This document shows, in pieces, positions 1 to 9,354 of a stretch of DNA of 64,000 bases (position 1 is the stretch's first letter; every line of letters starts with the position of its first letter). The notes under the pieces were generated by a model. The model did no database searches and was not told the DNA's origin. It saw only the letters and a list, made by a program, of their open reading frames with translations. The position numbers and the translations under genes are program-made. The stretch spans positions 62,001-126,000 of the forward strand of contig JAFVFB010000004.1 of the NCBI GenBank assembly GCA_017475705.1. Reading direction: 5' to 3'. This stretch comes from Alphaproteobacteria bacterium (lineage in GTDB: Bacteria > Pseudomonadota > Alphaproteobacteria > RF32 > CAG-239).

Positions 1-555
1 ACAATGCGTCTGCAAATCAGCCCCATTATCAACCAGCATCTGCACAGTCGCTGCATTGGTATATTTCTTGATAAGATAGAGTAACATTGTCTGCCCATTT
101 TCATAGCAGGTATTCAAATCAGGCGTATTATAAACCCAAAATTCAACATCATCATTAGAAATTTTTTCTCCTCGACGAACCTTCGTCAACAAGTCCACTT
201 TCGGAGCCACTGGTTTAGCCGGAATTTCAGGCAATTGTGCTGCCACTTCATCTGGCAAAAACACTTCTTTGGATTTTTCATTATCACCCTTGCTTTTAGC
301 AGATTGCGCATTATGTTGTTCAGGCTCAGCTTTTATTTCATCAGACACAGAATCAACGGCTGTCATCTTATCAGCAGAGGATATTTCTTGGCCAATTTCC
401 GGTGCCCTTGCTTCGTTATTTTTCGTTATTTGATTAACAGAAATATCGCTTTCAATAAAATCCAAATCAAAGTCATCTAAATCATCGGCATAACCTTGAA
501 TCCCCACACTACTCAGACCACAAAAAAGTACAAGCCCCCAAAGTTTATTGCGCAT
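1..555 (-). CDS. Secreted ankyrin-repeat protein, truncated by window edge
   Basis: This frame is open from an ATG at 555 to the window edge, so 185 residues are visible and the C-terminus is missing. An AAGGAGAT ribosome binding site sits just before the ATG. The first 22 residues (MRNKLWGLVLFCGLSSVG...) look like a signal peptide, with cleavage likely after GYA. An acidic, low-complexity linker follows. The last ~35 visible residues contain ankyrin-type sequence (GQTMLLYLIKKY...VQMLVDNGADLQT). Ankyrin repeats mediate protein-protein contacts and are common in host-associated alphaproteobacteria. The partner and function are unknown. A second ankyrin protein lies near 43 kb. Confidence 0.75.
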   Translation of the reverse strand, partial: MRNKLWGLVLFCGLSSVGIQGYADDLDDFDLDFIESDISVNQITKNNEARAPEIGQEISSADKMTAVDSVSDEIKAEPEQHNAQSAKSKGDNEKSKEVFLPDEVAAQLPEIPAKPVAPKVDLLTKVRRGEKISNDDVEFWVYNTPDLNTCYENGQTMLLYLIKKYTNAATVQMLVDNGADLQTHC

Positions 556-634
556 CAGCCATCTCCTTGAAAAAGTCTTTATTATGATAAGAAAAGCATC
601 ACATATTTCAAGCATTTCGGCTGCAAAATCCACA

Positions 635-2428
635 TTATATTTTAACTTCATAGAGTCGCGCTTGAGGCATATTCGTCGGGATTTCTACCAAATACGGCGG
701 CACATTTTCCCGTTTAATCAACCGATAATATAGTTTATTTTTATGGCTTTCATCAAGTTTGTAATAAGAATTTGAATATTTATCAAACAACAAGATTTGC
801 GTAATCTGATGCCGTAGCAACAGCGGAATAGTCTGCCCATCAGTTTCAGCATTAAATATAATATGGCTATCATAAATTCCCTGCTCATTACGATGATACG
901 GAGAAGAAACCGTATTAACATCACATTTCCACACATAAGAAACGGCAAAAAAAACATCTGTCAGCAACGTTCCGCCAATAGAGCGCACCCGCTGGCAAAT
1001 AGCCGGATTGATATACTCTTTTGCGTTGCCCTTAAACTTCAATACATATGGTAGCTGCGATATTGTATTAAGAGAAATAAAGAACAAAACAATCAACCAA
1101 ATATAAGCTGGAAAATCAGCATTTTTATGATGTGCAAAGGCTGATTTTTTATACAGATAATCGACACAAGCGACATACGGTAAAATAGAAAAAATACGGC
1201 AAAAGACCAGGGCTCGAATTGCAAATAACGAAAGTATAAACAAAGGCAAAAGCAAACATAAATTAAAAATCATCAACCGCCTTTGCGAATAGTTTCTCAA
1301 CATCAATACATTAAGTATCAATGCAATAATTGAGATTGTACCATAATTGCAAATCTCCCCCATAGAAAATGATGTGACATCGTGCATTCCCACAATTCTA
1401 GAATTAAAGATTTCATGCACTTTAGGCGAAATTGGCAATTTAAAAGCTTCAAGACCAAACAGCACCAATAAGATGAGCAAAAAACCCAGCGTCATTGCAA
1501 CAAGGCTCAAAATCTTAATCTGCACAACATGCAGATGGCTGAGATTGAGAATAAGAAATCCAGCATAAGCAAGCCATGCCGCTACAACGTAAAAAATAGA
1601 AATCCGACCAGTGTCCACAAACCAAACCCCTTCATATGGAGGATTCAATAATAAGAAAAAACTCAGTGCCACTGCAAAAGAAAAAGATATTTTAACCGCT
1701 GGTTGCAATGAAAGATTTTTGAAAATATAAAGGTAGAGGAAAAAAACTAAAAATAATACATAAAGTAAAACACCTTCCACAACGGTAAACACAGACAAAG
1801 CCAAAGAAATTCCAATAAGATATAAATATTTGTTTTGTCTTTTTTTGAGCCAACAAAGAGTGAAAGTTTGCGCGGCAAAGGCTAACAACACCATCAGAGA
1901 ATGATGATCAGGAAAGCTTGGTGCAAAAGCAATTGTTATTCCCTCATTCAAAGCCAACAGAGAACACCCCAACAACACCAGATAAACATTAAAATGACGC
2001 CTAAGCCCATAGCCGAGCATAAGCATAGCTAAAATACCAATCATAGGGGAAACGAATGCCCCACTAAAAAAAACCGCATCTTTCAAATTTAATTGCAGCG
2101 GCAAAGAAAACGGCATCATAGCCAACCAAATTAAATCCATCGGACGTGTCCAGTGGAGTATCTCCCCAAAAGGATAATTGGTTTCAAAGATAGGCTGTTC
2201 CCCAAAAGAGGGTGCCAACAGTAAGTGATAAATCCGCAAAGCACGCATATACCCGTCAGAATCAAGATAATCTCCCGCCCATCGAGTAAACGGAAAGAAA
2301 AAGAATACCCACATCCCCAGTGCAAGAATAATCAACATCAGATGTTTATTAAGAAATTTAGATATATTTTTTAATGCGCGATAATAGCGAATGGTTTTAG
2401 GGTCAAATTGGCAACAATGCGGTCTCAT
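635..2428 (-). CDS. Polytopic membrane protein, GT-C glycosyltransferase-like
   Basis: A 597-residue inner-membrane protein with roughly a dozen hydrophobic segments. After the first membrane segment comes a periplasmic-type loop with DSDGYMR (~residues 56-62) and then a conserved-looking HWTRPMDLIWL (~92-102). Acidic residues in the first loop followed by many membrane helices recall GT-C enzymes such as STT3/AglB or PMT, which use lipid-linked sugars. A soluble domain of about 100 residues forms the C-terminus, also as in that fold. An AAGGAG site precedes the ATG. The GT-C assignment is an inference from architecture; substrate and pathway cannot be read. It could be another polytopic protein of unknown function. 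Confidence 0.6.
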   Translation of the reverse strand: MRPHCCQFDPKTIRYYRALKNISKFLNKHLMLIILALGMWVFFFFPFTRWAGDYLDSDGYMRALRIYHLLLAPSFGEQPIFETNYPFGEILHWTRPMDLIWLAMMPFSLPLQLNLKDAVFFSGAFVSPMIGILAMLMLGYGLRRHFNVYLVLLGCSLLALNEGITIAFAPSFPDHHSLMVLLAFAAQTFTLCWLKKRQNKYLYLIGISLALSVFTVVEGVLLYVLFLVFFLYLYIFKNLSLQPAVKISFSFAVALSFFLLLNPPYEGVWFVDTGRISIFYVVAAWLAYAGFLILNLSHLHVVQIKILSLVAMTLGFLLILLVLFGLEAFKLPISPKVHEIFNSRIVGMHDVTSFSMGEICNYGTISIIALILNVLMLRNYSQRRLMIFNLCLLLPLFILSLFAIRALVFCRIFSILPYVACVDYLYKKSAFAHHKNADFPAYIWLIVLFFISLNTISQLPYVLKFKGNAKEYINPAICQRVRSIGGTLLTDVFFAVSYVWKCDVNTVSSPYHRNEQGIYDSHIIFNAETDGQTIPLLLRHQITQILLFDKYSNSYYKLDESHKNKLYYRLIKRENVPPYLVEIPTNMPQARLYEVKI

Positions 2429-2541
2429 ACTAGCTCCTTAATTAGTTTAAGGGCACTATAGCAAGAAAAAGTAAAAAAGAGGTTTAAAACACCATAATTT
2501 TACATTTCCCATAATTTCCCGCGGCCATACTCTTTCCCCAA

Positions 2542-3303
2542 TTACTCATACCAAAATTTTAATCTCCGCTCTTGTTCATACGCATGAGCAATAGAACGCA
2601 ACTGTTTCAGATATCTGTTCCAATCAGCCGGCACAAAATCTTCCGGATAAGGATAATCAAGTAAATGTTGCAAATCCGTTTCAACAATAACTTCTTCCGG
2701 CAACCAGTGCCGACAAAAGGCATAGCGAGCTGCTGCTAAAACAGAAGTATCATACCCGATACATTTCAACAAAAACAACTCATCATGAGAGGCATGACAA
2801 CTATTTTTACGATGCGGAATAACCAATCCTTCCATATCTAATTTTTGCCAAGGAAATCCCGCACCAGGATCTGGTTTACGTGTCGGTGCAATATCAGAAT
2901 GCCCTAAAATATTTTCACGACGAATTTTATACTTCATAATTAATTCTTTTAAGAGTTTGCATAATTTTTTAATTTGCCGTATATGATAACTTTTACGCCC
3001 CTGCCCCATATCAGGACATTCTAATTCTATTCCAATGGAACAGCCGTTCAAAGATTCGCCTGCACTATCGCGCCAGCGACTTTTTCCGGCATGATACGCC
3101 ACCCTATCTGGGCTGACAACTTCCGTAACAATTCCATCGCGACCGATAATATAATGTGCGCTGAGTCCTAACCGGTCCAATGTTTCAATTTGCCCTTCGG
3201 TATTACTGCGCGAACAATGTAAAATGATATAGCGAATAGGCTCAGTTCTCTCTCTGAAATGCGGTAAAGGACATACCCGATCAACCTCAATTTTAATTTC
3301 CAT
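2542..3303 (-). CDS. N-acetylmuramoyl-L-alanine amidase, Amidase_2/AmpD type
   Basis: A 253-residue protein with the zinc amidase fold of the AmpD/PGRP family, which cleaves the bond between N-acetylmuramate and the stem peptide. Visible motifs are YIILHCS (first zinc histidine), an AYHAG segment, IGIELE, and LGHSDIAPTRKPDPG, which carries the second histidine and the final ligand and active-site region. No signal peptide is evident, so a cytoplasmic role in recycling anhydro-muropeptides (AmpD-like) is more likely than cell separation. The ~95-residue C-terminal tail is not assigned. A GAGAGGA site precedes the ATG. It is divergent from prfB. Confidence 0.85.
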   Translation of the reverse strand: MEIKIEVDRVCPLPHFRERTEPIRYIILHCSRSNTEGQIETLDRLGLSAHYIIGRDGIVTEVVSPDRVAYHAGKSRWRDSAGESLNGCSIGIELECPDMGQGRKSYHIRQIKKLCKLLKELIMKYKIRRENILGHSDIAPTRKPDPGAGFPWQKLDMEGLVIPHRKNSCHASHDELFLLKCIGYDTSVLAAARYAFCRHWLPEEVIVETDLQHLLDYPYPEDFVPADWNRYLKQLRSIAHAYEQERRLKFWYE

Positions 3304-3421
3304 ATTTATTCCTCTCTACTTTCATATACAATAGCTTTTCATAGTTAAAAATACTTTAAAAAACTTTTGACTTTCTGATTACATTTGATTATCTTGCCTT
3401 TATAACGAAATGGAGCCGAAT

Positions 3422-4520
3422 ATGAAAGCAGAATTCTATAATCTCTTAAATGAAATCAAGCACAGTGCTGAAACATACCGGAGGTTTCTTTGACTATGAC
3501 CAAGCCAAAACGCGCCAAGAAGAACTCGCAGCTTTAACAGCAGATACAAATTTATGGAATAACCAACAGCAAGCCTTAAAACTCACGTCTGAAAAAAATA
3601 TTTTAGACGACAATATTAGTTATTATGAAAATTTACTCTCTTCCATCAAAAATTCCGAAGAGATGATAGAATTTGCAGAAGCTGAAAATGATGAAGAACT
3701 GTTAAGTGAACTTTACCATCATTTAGAACAACTTAAAACCACTGCCAAACAACGCGAGTTGATGACATTACTTTCCGGAGAATTTGATCACAATGATGCT
3801 TATTTAGAAGTACATGCCGGTTCTGGTGGCACAGAGGCACAAGACTGGGCAGAAATGCTACTTAGAATGTACACCCGCTGGGCCGAAAAACATAATTATA
3901 AAATAAACTACATAGAAGAAACGGAAGGTGAAGTTGCCGGCATCAAGTCTGTAACAATTAAAATTTCCGGTCTGAATGCTTATGGCTGGCTCAAAGGAGA
4001 AACAGGAGTTCATCGCTTGGTACGCATATCTCCGTTTGATAGTAACGCTCGGCGTCACACCAGTTTTGCCTCAATTTCAGTATACCCTGTCATAGATGAT
4101 ACAATTAACATCGAGATTAATCCCGCAGATATTAAAATGGATACGTACCGCTCGTCTGGTGCTGGTGGCCAGCATATCAACAAAACTGAATCTGCCGTAA
4201 GGTTAACCCATATACCAAGTGGCATTGTCGTTTCATGTCAAACAGAACGCTCTCAATTTGCAAACCGAGATCAAGCAATGGATATGCTAAAAGCCAAGTT
4301 ATATGAAATTGAACAGCGTAAAAAAAATGAAGCATCCACCCAAAAATGGGAAGAACAAGGTGATAATGGCTGGGGCTATCAAATTCGCTCATATGTACTG
4401 CAACCATATAAGATGATAAAAGACTTGCGCACTGGTACAGAAACATCAGATGACAGAGCGGTCCTAGATGGTGAAATAGATTTATTCCTTTCATCCTATT
4501 TAGCATCAAGACAACAATAA
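3422..4520 (+). CDS. prfB: Peptide chain release factor 2, with programmed +1 frameshift
   Basis: RF2 releases the nascent protein at UGA and UAA codons. Translation begins at the ATG at 3422 (GGAG just upstream), runs 23 codons, and meets an in-frame TGA at 3491-3493. A +1 shift on CTT continues into the long frame as DYDQAKTRQEEL, the conserved start of the RF2 body. The GGQ loop (SSGAGGQHINKTES) that triggers peptide release and the SPF stop-codon recognition motif (ISPFDSNARRHTSF) are both present. Using only the ATG at 3450 would give an out-of-family N-terminus. Convergent with the TPR-methyltransferase gene. Confidence 0.95.
3480..3494 (+). promoter_or_regulatory. RF2 autoregulatory +1 frameshift site
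   Basis: An internal Shine-Dalgarno-like GGAGG (3480-3484) is followed after 3 bases by the slippery CTT and then TGA C (3488-3494). Order and spacing match the classical prfB site. Low RF2 slows termination at this UGA and favours the shift, so RF2 controls its own synthesis. Confidence 0.93.
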
Positions 4521-4575
4521 TCAGGCCCAAAACCGATATCAGGCTAAAAGCATTTTTTAAAGAAAAGAAAATTTA

Positions 4576-6120
4576 TTACTCAAAAATAACTTCAATTTCT
4601 TTTTGGGCAATAATCACATATCCACTAACTTTTTTTGCCCCCTCATGACGAAGGATAGCCTCTTCTGCCACCAAGGTTTTAAACCCACAATACTTGAGGA
4701 GGCGTTGCACATAACTCAAGCTATGCACAAATCGACCAGACGGCACCAGATAAAAATCCTGATTATTGACCAAATTTTTTGTAATAGAAAAGGCTAAATA
4801 ACCATTAAACTTGACCGCTTTTGTAAGCAAGCGAAATAATGGCTTAAGCTCACCGATATAAGTCAAAACATCACCGGCCACCACTGCATGATAGACTTCA
4901 GAATTTGTTTCCAAAAAACTCAAAATATCATCTGCAAAAAGAGCTTGGTATAAATTCTTTTTATCCGCAACATCCAACATACATTCGGAGATATCCACAC
5001 CAAAATACTCTTCATTAGGGAAATATTGTTTCAAAGCTTGTGCACACAAACCTGTTCCGCAACCTAAATCCAAAATCCGTCTTTTCTTAAACAACTTAAT
5101 TTTAAGATAATCTTTTAAATGCTGCGCAATCAAATCCGGAACTTTATAATCCAATTCTGCCAATATTTCATCAAAAGAGGAAGCAAAACCATCAAATAAA
5201 CTTTTGACATACCCCAAATCCATAGTTTGGATATCTTGAACATGGCGTAGCGCACTAGCGGCATGATGAATAACAGGATGATCAGGATAAGCCTTTTCCC
5301 AACGTGTGATATAACCATCAACCAACTGCTGGCTTTCCGGACTTTCATCTTCATCTTGAGCGGCATAAAGCAACGCTGCAAAATTAATATGGTCATCAAT
5401 CGTTGTATGTGCTCCTTTTAAGGTCATTGCTTTCCATGCATAATGCAAAGCTTGTCGCCAATTACCAACCTTCTGGAATAAGTTAGATATAGAGTTACAC
5501 AACCAATCTGAGAGGGGGGCTAATTCGCTTGCTTGTTTCAAAGCACGCGTTGCCTGTTCATTTTGATGCAATTCAATATAAGCATTACCGGCAATAATAT
5601 ATGGATCAGCGGAGTTCGGACGCAATGCGATAGCTTTATCCGCATACAAAGCCGCCTGTTCAAATAATCCCAGATTATAGCTGGTATTAGCAATATTTAA
5701 AATAGCATTATAGGAATGCGGATTTATTTTAAACATCTGCTCATAGCAATGGAGTGCGGCATTATAATTGCCCATGGCATAGAGGGCATTACCACGATTC
5801 ATAATCGCTGCAAAATTATCTTTTTGCTGGTCGAGTGCCTGTTCTGCATAAGCAACTGATTTTTCAATTTTTTTTAATTCATAATAAATTGTTGAAACAT
5901 TAAGCAGAGCGGATATAGAATGAGGATTAACCGTCAAAACTTTTTTATAAAGGCTGAGAGCCACTTTTTTTTCTTTCAAACTATCATAGCAATTTGCGGC
6001 ATGAGCCAAATAATCTTCATTGTCAGGAAACTTCATGGCCAGCTGCAAATAAACCTTAGCAGCCCTTTCATACTCGCGACTCTTTAGTAAATCGAGCGCA
6101 TTTTTTTCTAAATCTTCCAT
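4576..6120 (-). CDS. TPR-repeat protein with C-terminal SAM methyltransferase
   Basis: The start at 6120 is chosen because AAAGGAGATTAC directly precedes it, giving 514 residues; a longer frame to 6159 has no such site. Residues ~1-270 form a run of tetratricopeptide repeats (for example AAIMNRGNALYAMGNYNAALHCYEQ), a helical protein-binding scaffold. The C-terminal ~200 residues are a class I S-adenosylmethionine methyltransferase, with motif I ILDLGCGTGLCAQAL and a following acidic FGVDIS strand end. Such TPR-methyltransferase fusions are common in alphaproteobacteria; the substrate is not known. Convergent with prfB. Confidence 0.85.
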   Translation of the reverse strand: MEDLEKNALDLLKSREYERAAKVYLQLAMKFPDNEDYLAHAANCYDSLKEKKVALSLYKKVLTVNPHSISALLNVSTIYYELKKIEKSVAYAEQALDQQKDNFAAIMNRGNALYAMGNYNAALHCYEQMFKINPHSYNAILNIANTSYNLGLFEQAALYADKAIALRPNSADPYIIAGNAYIELHQNEQATRALKQASELAPLSDWLCNSISNLFQKVGNWRQALHYAWKAMTLKGAHTTIDDHINFAALLYAAQDEDESPESQQLVDGYITRWEKAYPDHPVIHHAASALRHVQDIQTMDLGYVKSLFDGFASSFDEILAELDYKVPDLIAQHLKDYLKIKLFKKRRILDLGCGTGLCAQALKQYFPNEEYFGVDISECMLDVADKKNLYQALFADDILSFLETNSEVYHAVVAGDVLTYIGELKPLFRLLTKAVKFNGYLAFSITKNLVNNQDFYLVPSGRFVHSLSYVQRLLKYCGFKTLVAEEAILRHEGAKKVSGYVIIAQKEIEVIFE

Positions 6121-6276
6121 GTAATCTCCTTTTTTTATTATGGGTGCAAAATGCTGCAAATTTCATTGAATATAGCACCTTCATTTTTATTCGGCTATAA
6201 CTTTTCTCACAAAAAAGCGAAAAAAACTATTGACTATAAAAAAAATATAGGATAAGAAAACCTCTGTTACAAACAT

Positions 6277-6362
6277 GGGGGTGTGGCGGAACTGGTAGAC
6301 GCGCTAGACTCAAAATCTTGTTCGCTCAGCGAGTGAGAGTTCAAGTCTCTCCACCCCTACCA
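6277..6362 (+). tRNA. tRNA-Leu (anticodon CAA)
   Basis: An 86-nt cloverleaf with encoded CCA. The acceptor stem GGGGGTG pairs with CACCCCT. The D-arm region holds GGTAGACGCG, and the anticodon loop CTCAAAA gives CAA. A long class II variable arm (TCGC/GCGA stem) and the T-arm GAGAG-TTCAAGT-CTCTC follow. The anticodon stem has one apparent T-T mismatch. Confidence 0.95.
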
Positions 6363-6368
6363 TTGCTT

Positions 6369-6396
6369 AAGCGGGCGGTTTATTGTCCGCTTTTTT
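6369..6396 (+). terminator. Rho-independent terminator after tRNA-Leu
   Basis: A GC-rich stem (GCGGGC/GTCCGC) with an 8-nt loop followed by TTTTTT, placed 7 nt after the tRNA CCA end. Confidence 0.8.
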
Positions 6397-6580
6397 GTTC
6401 ATTTTCCTTGCGCATGCCACACAAACAACAGTCCCTTTTCCCTAGCCTCCCATCCTGAATTAACAACATTACCCCTAGCATGTAAAAAATATTCTCCTCA
6501 TATATTAAATTTATTAACCATTATCATTATATAAAAAAAACACTAGAAAAGGATAAACCGGATACATTAGGAGAATTAAA

Positions 6581-7897
6581 ATGCCCTTTTTGGCTCATAA
6601 AGCAATGATAGCCAGTATGATACTAATTTTGAGCTATTTATTTCTTTTTACCGAAAAGCTAAACCGCGCCGTTGTAGTATTACTGGGCGCTGGCACGATG
6701 ATATTATTCGGCATATTAACCTATAGTGAAGCCATCCGCGGAGTAGATTTCAACACCATAGCTTTATTAGTAGGCATGATGATTATCGTTGGTATAACCG
6801 AAAAATCTGGAGCTTTTCAATATGCCGCAGCCTTTTCAGCACAATTAGTCAAAGCAAATCCACGTGGTTTATTAGTAATATTAGGAATAGTTACCGCCAT
6901 ATTATCAGCATTTTTGGATAACGTAACCACCGTTTTGTTAATTGTACCAGTAACCATCGAAATGACCAGAAAATTAAAATTAAATGCCTATCCGTTTTTA
7001 TTGATGGAAATATTTTCTTCCAACATCGGCGGTACAGCAACCTTAATTGGCGACCCACCTAACATTATTATCGGTGGAGCACTCAACTTAGGTTTCACTG
7101 ATTTTTTAGCAGAATTAACCCCTCTTGTCATTGCAACTTTAGCTATATTGCTATTAGCATTTGACATTGCCTACGGTCGCCATCTAACAGCCTCTGCAGC
7201 CGCAAAAAACGAAGTTTTAGCCATCAATGCGGCCGATTGCATTACCAATTTTCCCTTACTAATAAAATCATTGATTATTTTGGCATTAACCATCAGTGGT
7301 TTTATCATCGGAGAACATTGGCATATTGAAAATGGCACCATAGCACTGTTTGGCGCAGCTTTACTACTCGCCTTATACACTATGGGGATGCCGCATCAAG
7401 AACGAGATACCAAAACCGAAGAAGCTTTTTCTTTAGTAGATTGGACCACCATTTTTTTCTTCACCGGATTATTTGCACTGGTTTATGGTCTAGAGATAGC
7501 CGGTGTATTAGAATACCTAGGGCACCAAGCCCTAACCATGGTTGATGGCAGCATAAAAAAAGCAACTTATTTAGTCTTATGGTCATCTGCCCTATTATCA
7601 ACAGCCATAGATAACATTCCATTTGTTGCCACCATGATTCCCCTGCTCAAGACGATGGAAGAAAGTTTAGGCGGTAGAGAAGCCATGATGCCGGTTTGGT
7701 GGGCTTTATCAATCGGATCATGTTTTGGTGGCAATGGCTCTCTGATAGCATCATCAGCCAACGTCATTGTCGCAGGTATTGCTGCCCGAGAAGGCAAAGC
7801 CATCAATTTCATCAAATTTCTATTCTGGTCACTTCCCATAATGCTCAGTACGATTTTTATAGCACATTGCTATTTATATGTACGCCATTTTATGTAA
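6581..7897 (+). CDS. ArsB/NhaD-like ion transporter permease, copy 1
   Basis: A 438-residue membrane permease of the ion transporter superfamily that includes ArsB, NhaD and SLC13/CitM proteins. Two inverted halves each carry a signature: AFLDNVTTVLLIVP with SNIGGTATLIGDPPNI (first half), and TAIDNIPFVATMIP with GSCFGGNGSLIASSANVI (second half). These substrate-binding hairpins typify the family. The substrate could be Na+/H+ exchange, arsenite or a dicarboxylate; no arsenic operon partners are present. An AGGAGAA site precedes the ATG. The next gene is a close paralogue, 63 nt downstream. Confidence 0.85.
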   Translation: MPFLAHKAMIASMILILSYLFLFTEKLNRAVVVLLGAGTMILFGILTYSEAIRGVDFNTIALLVGMMIIVGITEKSGAFQYAAAFSAQLVKANPRGLLVILGIVTAILSAFLDNVTTVLLIVPVTIEMTRKLKLNAYPFLLMEIFSSNIGGTATLIGDPPNIIIGGALNLGFTDFLAELTPLVIATLAILLLAFDIAYGRHLTASAAAKNEVLAINAADCITNFPLLIKSLIILALTISGFIIGEHWHIENGTIALFGAALLLALYTMGMPHQERDTKTEEAFSLVDWTTIFFFTGLFALVYGLEIAGVLEYLGHQALTMVDGSIKKATYLVLWSSALLSTAIDNIPFVATMIPLLKTMEESLGGREAMMPVWWALSIGSCFGGNGSLIASSANVIVAGIAAREGKAINFIKFLFWSLPIMLSTIFIAHCYLYVRHFM

Positions 7898-7960
7898 GGA
7901 GGAACTCGAACTTGAACCAAATAAAAAACAGCAGAACTAAAGAGAGGATACAAAATTAAC

Positions 7961-9295
7961 ATGACAAACCTCACCCCTTACAGCAACCAGACCATAGCCC
8001 TCATTGCAATGGGCATCTGTTACCTATTACTGTTTACAGAAAAATTAAATCGCGCCGTCATCACCATCATGCTAGCAACCGGCTTAACAATATTAGGTGT
8101 AATAAACCAAACTCAAGCCATTTCTGCGATAGATTTTAACACCTTATCATTACTAGCAGGCATGATGATTATCGTAAACGTTGCAGAACGCTCCGGCATG
8201 TTTCAATATGTTGCAATATGGGGAGCTAAACGCGTCAAAGCTAATCCTGTAGGTATCATGATAATGCTTGGCATTGTGACAGCCTTTTTCTCCGCATTTT
8301 TAGATAATGTAACCACCGTATTATTAATTGTACCGGTATCCTTGCAAATAACACAAAAATTGGAGGTTAATCCCTATCCTTACTTATTGATAAACATTTT
8401 TGCCTCCAATATCGGCGGCACAGCCACTTTAATTGGAGATCCCCCCAATATTTTGATTGGTTCGGCCTTAAATTTAGGTTTTACCGATTTTCTACAACAT
8501 TTAGCACCAGTAGTAATATTAATAATGGTTGGACTAATCTCTTTATTTTGCTATTTTTGGGCTCCCACCATGCGTGCCTCAGCAGAAAACAAATCTCTGG
8601 TTATGAGCATAAATGAAAAAGATGCCATCACCGATTTCAAATTATTAAAATTATCCTTAATTGTATTATGCGGTGTCATCGGTGGTTTTATTGCCGCCGA
8701 GCATATTGGCTTAGAAAACGGCTTTATTGCCCTTTTAGGTGCCGCTGTTATTTTATTACTATACACTTTGCATGAAACACATCGTGCAGCAGATGAAAAA
8801 GTAGAAGACATTTTAAATCATGTTGATTGGACCACCATCTTTTTCTTCACGGGTTTATTTGTCATCGTCGGTGCCCTAGAACGAAGTGGTTTTCTACAAA
8901 CAGTCGGTGAATATTTTATCCATCTAACAGCCGGTAGTATAGAAAAAAGTGTCTTTATGATTCTAGGCATCTCCGCTCTATTTTCCGCCATGGTAGATAA
9001 CATTCCATTTGTTGCCACCATGATACAGACGCTCAAGGCTATGGAAGAAAGTCTAGGCGGCAGAGAAGCCATGATGCCGGTTTGGTGGGCATTATCTTTG
9101 GGTGCCTGTTTAGGTGGAAATGGCACATTAATTGGGGCCTCTGCCAACGTTATCGTTGCCGGTATTGCCGCCAGAGAGGGCCGAGCCATCAGTTTCCTCC
9201 GTTTTCTAATTTGGTCAATACCGGTAATGATAATGAGTATATTAATCGCCGCTCTTTACCTATATTTATTTTATTTTATCGACATAAACAAATAA
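7961..9295 (+). CDS. ArsB/NhaD-like ion transporter permease, copy 2
   Basis: A 444-residue paralogue of the preceding permease, collinear over its whole length, with the same motifs (FLDNVTTVLLIVPV, SNIGGTATLIGDPPNI, MVDNIPFVATMI, ACLGGNGTLIGASANVI). The final ~90 residues are especially alike (EESLGGREAMMPVWWALS in both). The pair arose by tandem duplication and is probably co-transcribed, since no terminator is seen between them. The upstream element is GAGAGGA. Substrate unknown; two copies may reflect different ion preference or a dimer of unlike subunits (inference). Confidence 0.85.
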   Translation: MTNLTPYSNQTIALIAMGICYLLLFTEKLNRAVITIMLATGLTILGVINQTQAISAIDFNTLSLLAGMMIIVNVAERSGMFQYVAIWGAKRVKANPVGIMIMLGIVTAFFSAFLDNVTTVLLIVPVSLQITQKLEVNPYPYLLINIFASNIGGTATLIGDPPNILIGSALNLGFTDFLQHLAPVVILIMVGLISLFCYFWAPTMRASAENKSLVMSINEKDAITDFKLLKLSLIVLCGVIGGFIAAEHIGLENGFIALLGAAVILLLYTLHETHRAADEKVEDILNHVDWTTIFFFTGLFVIVGALERSGFLQTVGEYFIHLTAGSIEKSVFMILGISALFSAMVDNIPFVATMIQTLKAMEESLGGREAMMPVWWALSLGACLGGNGTLIGASANVIVAGIAAREGRAISFLRFLIWSIPVMIMSILIAALYLYLFYFIDINK

Positions 9296-9319
9296 AATAA
9301 GAAAAATATAATTTTATGC

Positions 9320-9348
9320 TTGACAAAAACAAAAATAAGAACTATATC
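9320..9348 (+). promoter_or_regulatory. Sigma-70-like promoter of the hairpin RNA
   Basis: TTGACA (9320-9325), a 17-bp spacer, then TATATC (9343-9348). This places a transcription start near 9355, with no coding sequence before the terminator at 9536-9573. Confidence 0.7.
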
Positions 9349-9354
9349 CTGCCT

